64,000 nucleotides of DNA, from the NCBI RefSeq assembly GCF_000723885.1, contig NZ_CCDG010000012.1, positions 23,319 through 87,318 on the forward strand. Reading direction: 5' to 3'. Shown here one piece after another: positions 8,944 through 17,500 of this stretch. The number at the start of each line of letters is the position of its first letter. The first letter of the stretch is position 1. Under the pieces are notes generated by a model. The model did not search any database, was not told the origin of the DNA, and worked only from the letters and a program-made list of their open reading frames with translations. This DNA is from Paenibacillus camerounensis (GTDB lineage: Bacteria; Bacillota; Bacilli; Paenibacillales; Paenibacillaceae). The position numbers were made by a program, and so were the translations under genes.

Positions 8944-9461
8944 ACGTACTGCACCTCCTTGGCCATCGAATAAAAATCCCAACAGAGCGCTATTTGCGTT
9001 TTGCTGAATTTTGTAGCGCCGGGGCCAAGCTGTCCGTACACATGCATAATTCAATTCAATGCACAGAGTCCATAAGCCAGCCGACGTCTTAATCAAATCC
9101 GGGAGAGCACTGTTGATCTTGATCAGTAGCCCGCCCTATTTGCTGTTTAGACAGAATCTCCACATAGCAATCCTATATCTCTACTTTACAGCAGAGTAGA
9201 TTCCGTTGAAAAGTCCGTGGAATATTGGTTAAAGCGAGCCTCAGCATTCGGATGCTGGCTATTTCAAGAATCTTAAAAACCTTAATTTTCGCTTTGGCCG
9301 CTGACATTTTCTGATGTTAGATCAAAACTTCGGTTAAATGTTTGTCCACTTTGATCGTCAGGTTCATAGAAGTCATCGGGTCTTGAAATATCATACCAAT
9401 ATCTTCCTGAGAAAATATTCCATTTATTCAGAATCCACTTTAAAACAGCCGTTACAGACAG
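8944..9461 (-). pseudogene. oppD: Decayed oppD (peptide ABC transporter ATPase) remnant
   Basis: Between the oppC stop and the oppF start the minus strand encodes broken pieces of an OppD-type ATPase. Just after oppC, codons read SVTAV, resembling the end of GKSVTS of Walker A. Then comes IGMIFQDPMTSMN (about 9365-9400), a clear OppD Q-loop, then EVLI, an in-frame TAA at 9317-9319, and HQKMSAAKAK.., which matches the helical region of OppD. After a -1 shift near 9251, PNAEARFNQY (9222-9251) matches the PNPEKRxNQY motif before the signature. The signature and Walker B are absent. Weak OppD-like C-terminal pieces may persist to ~8960. The N-terminus and Walker A glycine loop are deleted. Confidence 0.85.
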
Positions 9462-10406
9462 CTATTTCTTAAGCTTTGGATCTAATGCATCGCGTAGTCC
9501 GTCTCCGAAAATGTTAAAGGAAAGCATGGTTAAGCTGATAACCAGAGCCGGGAAAATCATACGCCAAGGATAGTACATCCAGCCTGTGAGTGAGTCATTA
9601 ATCATCGAACCCAGGGATGCAACCGGTGCTTGTACACCCAGACCAAGGAAACTCAGAAACGCCTCAGAGAAAATCGCACTTGGTACAGAAAGTGTAACGG
9701 TAACAATGATAGGTCCCATTGCGTTAGGCAGAAGGTGTTTAAACAACAGGCGTTTCCAGTCCGCCCCCATTGAGCGCGAGGCAAGAATAAATTCACGGCT
9801 CTTAAGCTGCATAATTTCGCCGCGTACTATCCATGACATGTTAATCCAGCCTGTAATGGTTAGGGCAAGTATAATCGTTCCCAAACTTGGTTCAAAGACA
9901 ACCAACAGCATAATTACTACAAGCAGGTAAGGAATGGAGTACAGAATTTCGGAGAACTTGTTCATAATGTTATCGATACGCCCGCCGAAGAAACCCATAA
10001 TACCACCATAAATAACTCCGAAAATCAAGTCAATACATGCGGCCGCAAGTCCAACAATAAGGGAGATGCGGGCTCCCATCCAGGTGCGGACAAATACGTC
10101 ACGACCAAAATCATCTGTTCCGAACAAGTGATCCCATGAAGGAGGCTTATTCGTACTCATCAAATCATTCGAGTCATAAGTATAGGGAACCAAGTGTGGC
10201 GCCACAATGGCTAAAATAGCAATTAAAATCATGATAATCAATGCTGTCATAGCCATCTTATTTTGACGCAGACGCTCCCACGCATCCTGCCAGGCGGAAA
10301 GGCTCTCACGCTGAATTACTTCTGCTTCTTTATGGTTATTTCCAATTGTCTGAAAGTCCTCAGGCTTTAATTCAGCCTGTTTAACCGTATTATTAGCAGC
10401 CAACAT
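9462..10406 (-). CDS. oppC: Oligopeptide ABC transporter permease OppC
   Basis: 314-residue inner permease of the DppC/OppC family. It has an N-terminal OppC_N region (~residues 30-85, first membrane helix ~52-72) followed by a BPD_transp_1 domain with five further helices and the EAA loop (EAFLSFLGLGVQAPVASLG). It forms the membrane channel with OppB. The ATG directly abuts the oppB stop codon and is preceded by AAAGGGGG, so the two are translationally linked. The gene is intact even though the adjacent oppD is destroyed. Confidence 0.93.
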   Translation of the reverse strand: MLAANNTVKQAELKPEDFQTIGNNHKEAEVIQRESLSAWQDAWERLRQNKMAMTALIIMILIAILAIVAPHLVPYTYDSNDLMSTNKPPSWDHLFGTDDFGRDVFVRTWMGARISLIVGLAAACIDLIFGVIYGGIMGFFGGRIDNIMNKFSEILYSIPYLLVVIMLLVVFEPSLGTIILALTITGWINMSWIVRGEIMQLKSREFILASRSMGADWKRLLFKHLLPNAMGPIIVTVTLSVPSAIFSEAFLSFLGLGVQAPVASLGSMINDSLTGWMYYPWRMIFPALVISLTMLSFNIFGDGLRDALDPKLKK

Positions 10407-11339
10407 TTAATCCCCCTTTCTGCCCGCAAGTTTGATACGCGGATCAACAGCAACATAAGCGACATCCGTAAGGAAACGTGCAACCATCAAAATAACGCCA
10501 TAGAAAATTGTAATTCCCATAATGATCGGATAATCACGGGTATTAATGGCTTGAACGAATTGTTTACCAATACCACCTATACCGAAGATTTGTTCAATAA
10601 CGACCGAACCGGTAATAATATTAGCGGTCATAGGTCCAACATAGGTAATAACCGGCAAAATACCATTACGCAGTACATGACGGGACACAATCTCAAACCA
10701 GCTCAAGCCCTTGGCTTTAGCAGTCTTAATATACTCTGAATGCAGCACTTCCAGCATGCTGGAGCGGGTTAGACGAGCTATTACGGCTATCGGAGATGCG
10801 GTAAGCGCCATAACCGGAAGGAAATAGTTCATAGGTCCCTTGAAGCCCATTACAGGGAATATCTTCCAGTGATAAGCCAGCAAATATTGCAGCAGTGAAG
10901 CCACAACAAAGCTCGGTACCGCAATACCGAGAACAGCCATTACCATTGCGACATTATCAATCAGCTTACGATGATATAAAGCCGCAAGCATCCCCAACGC
11001 TACACCTACGATAACCGCTACAATAATAGCGACAACCCCAAGCTTGAGTGATGAGGAGAATGTCTGTGAGATAATATTGGTTACTTCTTGGTTGAGCATT
11101 TTCATTGAAATGCCCAGGTCACCCTTTAAAATATTCTTCAGATAAAGCAGATACTGCTCAAAGACGGGCTTGTCCAGATTATACTGCGCATATAGACGCT
11201 GCAAAATTTGTTCCGGAATTTTTTTCTCAGCTGTAAACGGATCGCCCGGAATTGCTTTCATTAGGAAAAAGGTCGCAGAAATCAATACAAACAGCGATAC
11301 TACCATGTGGAGAAATCTGTTAAAAACATAACGAATCAT
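10407..11339 (-). CDS. oppB: Oligopeptide ABC transporter permease OppB
   Basis: 310-residue permease of the DppB/OppB family, with the typical N-terminus MIRYVFNRFLHMV, a first membrane helix, the IPGDPF motif near residue 33, and five further helices with the EAA-like loop. The ATG at 11337-11339 is chosen because AAGGAGG sits 11 nt upstream; upstream in-frame ATGs lie inside or next to that ribosome-binding site. Separated from oppA by 193 bp carrying two hairpins. Confidence 0.93.
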   Translation of the reverse strand: MIRYVFNRFLHMVVSLFVLISATFFLMKAIPGDPFTAEKKIPEQILQRLYAQYNLDKPVFEQYLLYLKNILKGDLGISMKMLNQEVTNIISQTFSSSLKLGVVAIIVAVIVGVALGMLAALYHRKLIDNVAMVMAVLGIAVPSFVVASLLQYLLAYHWKIFPVMGFKGPMNYFLPVMALTASPIAVIARLTRSSMLEVLHSEYIKTAKAKGLSWFEIVSRHVLRNGILPVITYVGPMTANIITGSVVIEQIFGIGGIGKQFVQAINTRDYPIIMGITIFYGVILMVARFLTDVAYVAVDPRIKLAGRKGD

Positions 11340-11457
11340 GCCCGCCATCACCTCCTTCGACAATAATTTTACTTACCTATTGTAAGGAAAAAACAATCAT
11401 TTGTCTAACTGATCAAATTTCTATTTTTCCCAAATAATCACATTTATCAGCCGATAC

Positions 11458-11498
11458 AAAAAAAAAGGGATATATATGGAGTTCCACATATATATCCC
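11458..11498 (-). terminator. Attenuating terminator between oppA and oppB
   Basis: A 12-bp perfect inverted repeat (11467-11478 with 11487-11498), 8-nt loop, is followed on the minus strand by a run of about nine T. It would stop most transcripts after oppA and let a fraction continue into oppBCF, the usual way to make more binding protein than permease. A second hairpin (AGTAATATA/TATATTACT, ~11502-11533) lies upstream of it. Confidence 0.8.
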
Positions 11499-11556
11499 GA
11501 AGTAATATAAAAACTTCAGACTATTATATTACTGTATTAGATTTTTTTGTTAGATC

Positions 11557-13272
11557 CTAGTGCTCAAGCAGGTAAGCACGGGACAGGTCGATTGCACCGC
11601 TGAAGTCAAGAGTTACACCTTTAAGGTACTCTTTAGTCAGGGAGTTGTTAGTGTAGTAGTAGATTGGAATAACAACCATGTCATCCATCAGGATTTTTTC
11701 AGCTGCTACGAATTTTTCTTGACGAACAGCATTGTCAGCAGAAGCTTTAGCTTCCTGAATCAGCTTATCATAGTCAGGGTTAGCATAACCGCTATCGTTG
11801 TTACCGCCGCCAGTTACCCACATATCCAGGAATGTCATTGGATCATTGTAATCCGCAGACCAGCCGGCACGTGCTACTTGGTAGTTCAGGTTGTGTCTAT
11901 CTTCGATGAACACGCCCCACTCTTTGTTTTCCAGCTTAACTTCAACGCCAAGGGCTTTTTTCCATTGGTCAGCAATAGCTACTGCAATTTTCTGGTGACC
12001 TTCACTTGTGTTGTAAGTAACTGTGAAGCTCAGTTTGTCCAGGCCTTCTTCTTTCAGACCTTCATCAAGCAATGTTTTAGCTGCGGCAAGATCTTCACTG
12101 AAGTACTGGGAATCAGCTACTGCAGTACGGAATTCTTGTTCGTTGCTCTGGATACCTGTTGGTACAAAGCCGAATGCCGGCAATTGTCCACCCAGTGTGA
12201 TGTTATCAATGATTGGCTGACGTTCAATCGCCATTGCCAGTGCTTTACGGATTTTTGCGTTAGTGAATGGTTTTTCAGTTATATTGAACTGGTAGTAGTA
12301 AACGCTCGCGATACCTTTTCTTGAGAACTCGTTAGGAAATTCTTTTTCAACGATTGGCAGCTGTTCAGTTGGAATTTCACCAATTGGACCGCCTGCACGG
12401 TCAAGTTCGCCGTTTTTGTAGCTCAGCAGCTCAGTTGCGCCGCTGTTTACGATGGAGAAATTGATTTGTTGTGCTTTGATATCATCAGCAGCGTAGTAAG
12501 AAGGGTTCTTAGTTACTGCCAGGGATTGACCAGTAGTCCATTCAGTCAATGTGAAAGGACCGTTAGTAATTTGAGTATCTACTGTAGTTGCCCATTTTGC
12601 ATTGTCCTTAACAGAGCTGTGTACTGGGTAGTACGTATAGAAAGACAGCAGACCCAAGAAATAAGGTGTTGGGTTAGCCAATGTTACTTCAAGTGTTTTT
12701 TCATCAGTTACTTTGATACCAACTTGGCTGAAATCAGTGATTTTTCCAGTGTTGAAATCTTCAGCACCTTTGATGTAGTACAGTTGGTAAGCGTAAGGAG
12801 CTGCTTGTTCTGCATTAGGATCAAGGACGCGTTGCCAAGCAAAAGCAAAATCGTTAGCAGTTACAGCGTCGCCGTTGCTCCATTTGGAGTCACGAAGATG
12901 GAAAGTGTACACGAGGCCGTCAGCGGAAATATCCCAGGATTCTGCAACGCCTTCTTCAGCTTGTCCTGTTTCTGCATTTTGACGGGTAAGTCCTTCATAC
13001 ATCAATTTCAGAATAGCATTGGATGTGCTATCTTGAGCTTGTTGCGGGTCAAACGTTGGAGGCTCGGAGCTCAAGTTAATTTTGAGCGTTTGATCAGCAG
13101 CCAGCTTTTCACCACCGGTGTTACCTGTGTTCGTTCCAGCATTGTCACTTGGCGCATTAGTCGCCGCTGCGTTGCCGCTGTTTGCATTGTTGTTACCGCC
13201 GCAGCCAGCAAGCACTGTGCCGATTACAAGAACCAATGCAATCATGAGCAATAGACTTTTACTCTTCTTCAT
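11557..13272 (-). CDS. oppA: Oligopeptide-binding lipoprotein OppA
   Basis: 571-residue extracellular solute-binding protein family 5. The signal peptide ends in a lipobox LAGC (Cys24), followed by an Asn/Gly/Ala-rich linker (~25-55), then the mature domain opening SSEPPTFDPQQAQDS, typical of OppA. It captures oligopeptides outside the membrane and delivers them to OppBC. Low-GC, lysine-rich coding relative to the rest of the window is consistent with high expression. It is the first gene of the operon. The upstream region holds a TATAAT and a CodY-like box. Confidence 0.95.
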   Translation of the reverse strand: MKKSKSLLLMIALVLVIGTVLAGCGGNNNANSGNAAATNAPSDNAGTNTGNTGGEKLAADQTLKINLSSEPPTFDPQQAQDSTSNAILKLMYEGLTRQNAETGQAEEGVAESWDISADGLVYTFHLRDSKWSNGDAVTANDFAFAWQRVLDPNAEQAAPYAYQLYYIKGAEDFNTGKITDFSQVGIKVTDEKTLEVTLANPTPYFLGLLSFYTYYPVHSSVKDNAKWATTVDTQITNGPFTLTEWTTGQSLAVTKNPSYYAADDIKAQQINFSIVNSGATELLSYKNGELDRAGGPIGEIPTEQLPIVEKEFPNEFSRKGIASVYYYQFNITEKPFTNAKIRKALAMAIERQPIIDNITLGGQLPAFGFVPTGIQSNEQEFRTAVADSQYFSEDLAAAKTLLDEGLKEEGLDKLSFTVTYNTSEGHQKIAVAIADQWKKALGVEVKLENKEWGVFIEDRHNLNYQVARAGWSADYNDPMTFLDMWVTGGGNNDSGYANPDYDKLIQEAKASADNAVRQEKFVAAEKILMDDMVVIPIYYYTNNSLTKEYLKGVTLDFSGAIDLSRAYLLEH

Positions 13273-13313
13273 CTAGCAGTTCCCCCTAAATAGAATGTGG
13301 TATATGGTTTATG

Positions 13314-13319
13314 ATTATA
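13314..13319 (-). promoter_or_regulatory. Candidate -10 (TATAAT) of oppA
   Basis: TATAAT on the minus strand lies ~42 bp upstream of the oppA ATG. The -35 region at the expected distance is poor, which would fit an activated or derepressed promoter. Confidence 0.5.
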
Positions 13320-13348
13320 CAACCAGTGGTCAAAAAAATCTAGAGCAA

Positions 13349-13363
13349 TATTTTCTGAAAACA
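13349..13363. promoter_or_regulatory. CodY-like box upstream of oppA
   Basis: On the minus strand TGTTTTCAGAAAATA matches 12 of 15 positions of the known CodY consensus AATTTTCWGAAAATT. A second half-matching site (9/15) lies at 13373-13387. The box is centred ~40 bp upstream of the putative -10, suggesting nutritional repression of peptide uptake if the host encodes CodY. Confidence 0.5.
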
Positions 13364-13422
13364 CATTTTTTTTTAAAACAGAAAATTTTGTGACAGTGAC
13401 GCTTCACCGGAGCAGCGGAACA

Positions 13423-13809
13423 TTACATCGCTTGTGATATGTATTGTATAAGGACTATGATCTGAAAAAGAATGTACAGAACGCCTAAAAAAAAGAACGC
13501 GAGCCGCCAAACTGCCCGGAATAAGCGCCTTCCGTCAACCTTTCCCTTAAGGCGGTTCTGGGCGCCGCCAATCAGTCCGGCGGATATTAATACAATAAGC
13601 AGTATAAAATAAAACCCGAATCGCGCATCAAACAGAAGATTAAATAAAGCAGAAACAGAAAGCAATAAAAATAAGGTTGTCACATCCATTGCCAGCATTA
13701 ACGTTCGTTTTCTGTCCTTTTTCAGCCCTGTTCCGATAAAATAGACAATTAAAAAAGGAACAACCGGTATGACTCCCAATGTTACAAATGAATTTTGCAG
13801 CAGCTCCAA
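13423..13809 (-). CDS. DUF3397 family membrane protein
   Basis: 128-residue protein with four predicted membrane helices (about residues 8-27, 36-58, 66-84, 103-124) and a basic cytoplasmic loop (KKDRKR). It resembles the DUF3397 family, which in Bacillales commonly lies between panE and bshC. Its function is unknown. The start is TTG with GAGGTG 7 nt upstream, and it begins 6 nt after the panE stop, so the two are co-transcribed. No other domain is visible. Confidence 0.75.
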   Translation of the reverse strand: MELLQNSFVTLGVIPVVPFLIVYFIGTGLKKDRKRTLMLAMDVTTLFLLLSVSALFNLLFDARFGFYFILLIVLISAGLIGGAQNRLKGKVDGRRLFRAVWRLAFFFLGVLYILFQIIVLIQYISQAM

Positions 13810-13815
13810 TCAGCT

Positions 13816-14814
13816 TCACCTCTCTCTCGCACTCATGCCTTCGACAAGCTGGCAAATCCAGCGGTGCAGTGGAACCTGAATCCCCCGGCGCTCAGCCAAA
13901 TCCACAATACTACCGTTAATCCAGCGGATTTCAGTCTGCCTTCCGGCAAGCACATCAGCCAGCATAGAGGAGATATTCCCCGAAGTTGCACGGCACACCT
14001 CGGTAATATGCTCCCAGGCATCCTCCTGGTAGGTAATACCGCAGGCATCATATACAGCAACTGCTTCTGCGTAGAGCTCCTTCATCAGCTGAACCCGCTG
14101 ACGGGAGGCCAGCAGCTCGCCGTTCTGAATGCGCCACAATGCGGTAAGCGGATTAATTACGGCATTGATCAAGAGCTTCCGGTAAATCAGGGTATTCACT
14201 TTGTTCGACATAGAGGCGGAGAATCCTGCTGAGAAGAGTGCATCCGTGAAACTTTCCGCCGCCTTATCCAGAGACAGCTTGTCCGTTTCAGCAATAGTAT
14301 GACCCTCTGTTTCCTGCCCTATGTATATTTCTCCTCTGCCGGAATGAATAACCTCTGTTAATGTTTTCCGTTTGGCCGCTTCTGTAGTTACAGCCGCCCA
14401 GACAGAAGCATACGGCAGCAGCTGCCGGAGCTTTTCTAAATGTCCGTAACCGTTTTGAAAGCAGACCGCCCGCATCCTGCAGTTCTTCAAGGGCTTCAGC
14501 ATATCCGGCAGCTCCTGGTGAAATGCCTGTTGCTTGAGCGTTACCGCTACCCAATCACCGGGCTCACACAGATATATTCCCGCGAAATCCCTTGCCTCGA
14601 AAGCAGTGAAGCTAGTTCCGGGAACAAATACAGGCTCCGTCCCGTCCCCATAGCTGACAGTTAATCCATCTTTTTGGAGGGCAGCAGACTGTTCCCTGCT
14701 CCGGCACCATAATCTGATGTCAAAGCCGGCATGGATAAGCTTTCCTGCAAGCAGCAGGCCCATTGATCCCGCTCCGATTATATCTATTTTCACGCCGCTT
14801 AGCCATCCTTCCAA
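13816..14814 (-). CDS. panE: 2-dehydropantoate 2-reductase
   Basis: 332-residue ketopantoate reductase family protein, which makes pantoate with NADPH in coenzyme A synthesis. The N-terminal Rossmann motif is GAGSMG (around residues 14-19). The C-terminal helical domain includes the conserved Lys/Asn/Ser/Glu region (NKVNTLIYRKLLINAVINPLTAL). The TTG start at 14814 has GAGGG 7 nt upstream; a GTG at 14793 (MKIDIIGAG) is the alternative start and matches family N-termini better. Its place upstream of the DUF3397 gene and bshC parallels the ylbQ-yllA order of B. subtilis. Confidence 0.88.
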   Translation of the reverse strand: MEGWLSGVKIDIIGAGSMGLLLAGKLIHAGFDIRLWCRSREQSAALQKDGLTVSYGDGTEPVFVPGTSFTAFEARDFAGIYLCEPGDWVAVTLKQQAFHQELPDMLKPLKNCRMRAVCFQNGYGHLEKLRQLLPYASVWAAVTTEAAKRKTLTEVIHSGRGEIYIGQETEGHTIAETDKLSLDKAAESFTDALFSAGFSASMSNKVNTLIYRKLLINAVINPLTALWRIQNGELLASRQRVQLMKELYAEAVAVYDACGITYQEDAWEHITEVCRATSGNISSMLADVLAGRQTEIRWINGSIVDLAERRGIQVPLHRWICQLVEGMSARER

Positions 14815-14919
14815 TAATTTCCCTCATTATAGCCTGCTGCTGGCCCTAATTGCAAAAAAAATAAAAGCCGCTCAACGCTTGCCTTCCGGCAATCGTCTGC
14901 AGCTTCTACGGTACAGATT

Positions 14920-15570
14920 TTACTCCATTCGTTCCAGATTTCCGTTTGCATCCATTTTAAATCTTGTTTTCAGCTCTTCTTCTTCTTCATTAAGGAACGC
15001 GAGTCTGCGTGCCCGGTCCATAATCTGGATTAGCGCCTTGTAATCATCGTTCACAACCCTGTAATCGCTCTGGGCCAGATTCACCTCTTTGGACAGCCGC
15101 TCATTCTCTGACCGCAGCTCCAGCAGCTCATCCTCTTTATCCCTGAGATCCCGCTCCAGCATTTTGAGCTGGCGGCCTGCCTCCTGAAAGGTACCCTTCC
15201 ACTGTCTCAAAAACCGGATGACTGCATCAATGGAGAGTGAGCTTTCATTTAAGTTGTCACTTCGACCGTATTCTTCTTCAATGTCCCCCAGAATCAGGCC
15301 GGCTACCTGGGCTCCTCTGTTTACCGGCTGCTTTTTCAGATAACTCCGCTTCTGGCGCTGGCCTTTCGCGATACCGATGGCATCCTCATAGCTTTTCCGG
15401 ACACAGCTGTTCCAGCGGAAACCGCAGGCTGCCGAGGTTCTGCCGATCTTTTCCCCTACCTCTTCAAAAGCAGCAAGCTGAGTACTGCCCTCCCGGATAT
15501 GACGCAGTGTCACTTCGGCCAATATCAAATCATCTTCCGCACTCCAAGCATCCTGTCTAACGGCTGTCAT
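14920..15570 (-). CDS. RsfA/GerR-family sporulation transcription factor
   Basis: 216-residue protein with an N-terminal Myb-like DNA-binding segment (DAWSAEDDLILAEVTLRHIREG, then GRTSAACGFRWNSCVRK) and a C-terminal coiled coil (~115-200). This is the RsfA family, which includes the prespore regulator RsfA and the mother-cell regulator GerR (YlbO). Because ylbO lies near panE in B. subtilis, GerR is the likelier counterpart, but this is inference. The ATG at 15570 is supported by TAGGAGGG 9 nt upstream; the frame's upstream extension encodes only that ribosome-binding site. Confidence 0.85.
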   Translation of the reverse strand: MTAVRQDAWSAEDDLILAEVTLRHIREGSTQLAAFEEVGEKIGRTSAACGFRWNSCVRKSYEDAIGIAKGQRQKRSYLKKQPVNRGAQVAGLILGDIEEEYGRSDNLNESSLSIDAVIRFLRQWKGTFQEAGRQLKMLERDLRDKEDELLELRSENERLSKEVNLAQSDYRVVNDDYKALIQIMDRARRLAFLNEEEEELKTRFKMDANGNLERME

Positions 15571-15907
15571 AAAGCCTAACCCTCCTAACAACATCTTAAA
15601 ATAACCATCCTCATAACCGGCAGCTCCGCCGGATAGTGAATAGGATAAAAGCTGCTTACTCCATTTCTATGCCTCTGCTAGAGTTCATAGAATCTATTTG
15701 ATACTAAATTGTATTTCCATTTTGTTTACACCTCATACGCAGAACGCTATATTTTCCGCCGAAAGAATATGTCAATTGCAAAAATCATAATTATTATAAA
15801 AATGTACATTTTTTTCAATGAATTCGTTTACAGTTTTTTATGCGGCAGGTATAATAGATCCAAAGAAGCACTTTTCGGGAATCATTTCTAAGAAGGGGGA
15901 TACTCTC
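15571..15907. other. Divergent intergenic region
   Basis: 337 bp between the RsfA/GerR-type gene and the DUF2626 gene. AT-rich. It contains the consensus promoter at 15827-15855 for the plus-strand gene. No further gene or RNA structure is seen. Confidence 0.6.
15827..15855 (+). promoter_or_regulatory. Sigma-A-type promoter of the DUF2626 gene
   Basis: TTTACA (15827-15832), 17-bp spacer, TATAAT (15850-15855). Start codon 53 bp further downstream. Confidence 0.8.
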
Positions 15908-16144
15908 TTGGACCGTATGTTCCGCGTATTGGGATTCTTCACGCTTACCATCGGGCTTATGGCCTTCGCCGGCGGCTTAACGGAAATGGCTCTGCTCTTC
16001 TTTTTACAAACCGCATTCTTTGTTGTACTGGGCTATATGAAATTTACGGAGAAGACGTATATTCTGCTTTTCTGGGGCTATATGATCGTAACCTTCACGG
16101 GCTTCAGCTACTGGACGGTCTTTCAGATGGGGCTGCCGCTGTAA
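15908..16144 (+). CDS. DUF2626 family small membrane protein (YqgY-like)
   Basis: 78-residue protein with three hydrophobic segments (about 5-22, 26-43, 52-72). It begins MDRMFRVLGFFT and contains LLFFLQTAFFVVLGYMKFTEKTYILLFW, a clear match to the DUF2626/YqgY family of Bacillales. Function is unknown. The start is TTG (15908-15910) with AAGGGGG 8 nt upstream; a longer in-frame reading from 15818 crosses the promoter and is not used. Single gene with its own promoter and terminator. Confidence 0.85.
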   Translation: MDRMFRVLGFFTLTIGLMAFAGGLTEMALLFFLQTAFFVVLGYMKFTEKTYILLFWGYMIVTFTGFSYWTVFQMGLPL

Positions 16145-16163
16145 CTTTTGCAACAGATCATAC

Positions 16164-16200
16164 GGAGGTGCTCCTTAATAAAGGATCACCTCCTCTTTTT
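16164..16200 (+). terminator. Intrinsic terminator of the DUF2626 gene
   Basis: GGAGGTG-C-TCCTT / AAGGA-T-CACCTCC stem with a 4-nt loop followed by CTCTTTTT. Confidence 0.85.
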
Positions 16201-16253
16201 GAGGGGCCGTTCGGGGTATTTGCAAGGGATCTGAGCCAACTTCTACGCCAAGG

Positions 16254-16275
16254 CCCCACTTTGTGGGGTTATTTT
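16254..16275 (+). terminator. Second terminator-like hairpin
   Basis: CCCCAC (16254-16259), TTT loop, GTGGGG (16263-16268), then TTATTTT. It lies ~60 bp after the first terminator and ~95 bp before the next gene; possibly a backup terminator. Confidence 0.5.
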
Positions 16276-16369
16276 GTGTGCGGCTGCAGGAAAACAGGGT
16301 ATGATATTTTAACAGGACAAAACATAGTAATAGTACATACGGGTCTATTCTGCAAAAGGTGGTGGTGTA

Positions 16370-17500
16370 GTGCTCTCCCGCAACAAGGCAATCCGAAGGT
16401 TCGTATTCCTGATCATCCTCATCTCAGTTACTGTACTTCTGCCTCCCCGGGCAGCTTACCCTTCAGCAGGTAACGGCACCGCAGCCGCCCCTCCGCTCTC
16501 CTTCCCGGATAATGAAGAGACTCGCAGGCTGCTGGAAAAGACGCTGTCATCTGCCGAAATTGAAAAAGAAATCGCCAGAATTACTGCCGAGCAAGCCGTT
16601 CTGGAGGAGAAAGCAGCCGAGCTGACAAAACAGGCTGCTGTCAAGCAAACTGCAATATCCGGCCAGCAGGAGCGTGCAGGCGCCATTGTCCGTTCTTATT
16701 ATATGGGTGAAAGGGACGGGCTGCTCTCGGCTGTGCTGTCAGCCAAAAGCATCGGCCGGGTGCTCGCCCTGTATGATTATTACGAGATTATTATCAGGCA
16801 GGACCATGATATTCTTAGGAAGTATGAAGGGGAGTTCAAGGATCTGAAGGCAACACTCTCGGCTGCAGAGCGCAGCTCAAGAGAGCTGGAGGAACTAAAA
16901 AGCGCGCTTGTGGAGCAGCAGGAACGGGTGGCCGCATTGAACGAGGAGATCGAAGGCGGCATCAGGGCAAGCAGTGATCCGGAAAGCATGAGTGCGCTCC
17001 TGAATGAATTCACGAAATACTGGGAGAACATCGGCCTGCACGAGGTAAAAACTTATTTCAAGGCGCTGTCTTCAGCCATGAACCGGCTGCCCCAGTTCAT
17101 ACAGGGGCGTGACGGCATCCTCACCCGCAAGGGAATGACCTACAATCTGGCTCTGAAGGAAGAGGATCTGAACGAATTTCTGGTTTCACAGAACAAATTA
17201 TTTGAAGGTTTTAGCTTCAGGTTCGAAAGCGGCAGTGTCATCGCCTCCGGCTCAAGCGGCGGCTTGACGCTTACCTTAACCGGCCGTTACAGCATTCAGG
17301 AGGAGCCGGTTAGCGGCCTGATGTTCCATATCGACAGTGTAGTATTTAACGGTCTTGAGCTGCCGGAAACGACCCGCCGGGACCTTGAGGATGAATTCGA
17401 CCTCGGCTTCTATCCCGGCAAAATTGTCTCCTTCCTGCATGCTACCGAAGTAGAAAGCAAAGACGGCGTGCTGTATGTGAAGCTGTCCATTTCATTCTGA
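16370..17500 (+). CDS. Exported coiled-coil protein of unknown function
   Basis: 376 residues. A membrane anchor or signal sequence (~10-30) is followed by a long coiled coil (~50-200; rich in E, A, Q, L), with an RSYYMGERDGLLSAVLSAKSIGRVLALYDYYE stretch at ~109-140. This resembles the N-terminal regulatory coiled coil of PcsB/CwlO-type peptidoglycan hydrolase proteins (the F-x-x-L-L-S-A-x-x pattern), but no hydrolase domain follows. The C-terminal ~170 residues look beta-rich and are not recognised. The start is GTG with an AGGTGG-like ribosome-binding site. Its last 9 bp overlap the convergent binding-protein gene. Exported, wall-associated role is inferred only. Confidence 0.75.
   Translation: MLSRNKAIRRFVFLIILISVTVLLPPRAAYPSAGNGTAAAPPLSFPDNEETRRLLEKTLSSAEIEKEIARITAEQAVLEEKAAELTKQAAVKQTAISGQQERAGAIVRSYYMGERDGLLSAVLSAKSIGRVLALYDYYEIIIRQDHDILRKYEGEFKDLKATLSAAERSSRELEELKSALVEQQERVAALNEEIEGGIRASSDPESMSALLNEFTKYWENIGLHEVKTYFKALSSAMNRLPQFIQGRDGILTRKGMTYNLALKEEDLNEFLVSQNKLFEGFSFRFESGSVIASGSSGGLTLTLTGRYSIQEEPVSGLMFHIDSVVFNGLELPETTRRDLEDEFDLGFYPGKIVSFLHATEVESKDGVLYVKLSISF

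Noticed and set aside
8944..9096. N-terminal extension of oppF to 9096
   Set aside because: The in-frame extension is unrelated to OppF and belongs to the oppD remnant; a TTG at 8943 with a strong ribosome-binding site fits the family N-terminus.
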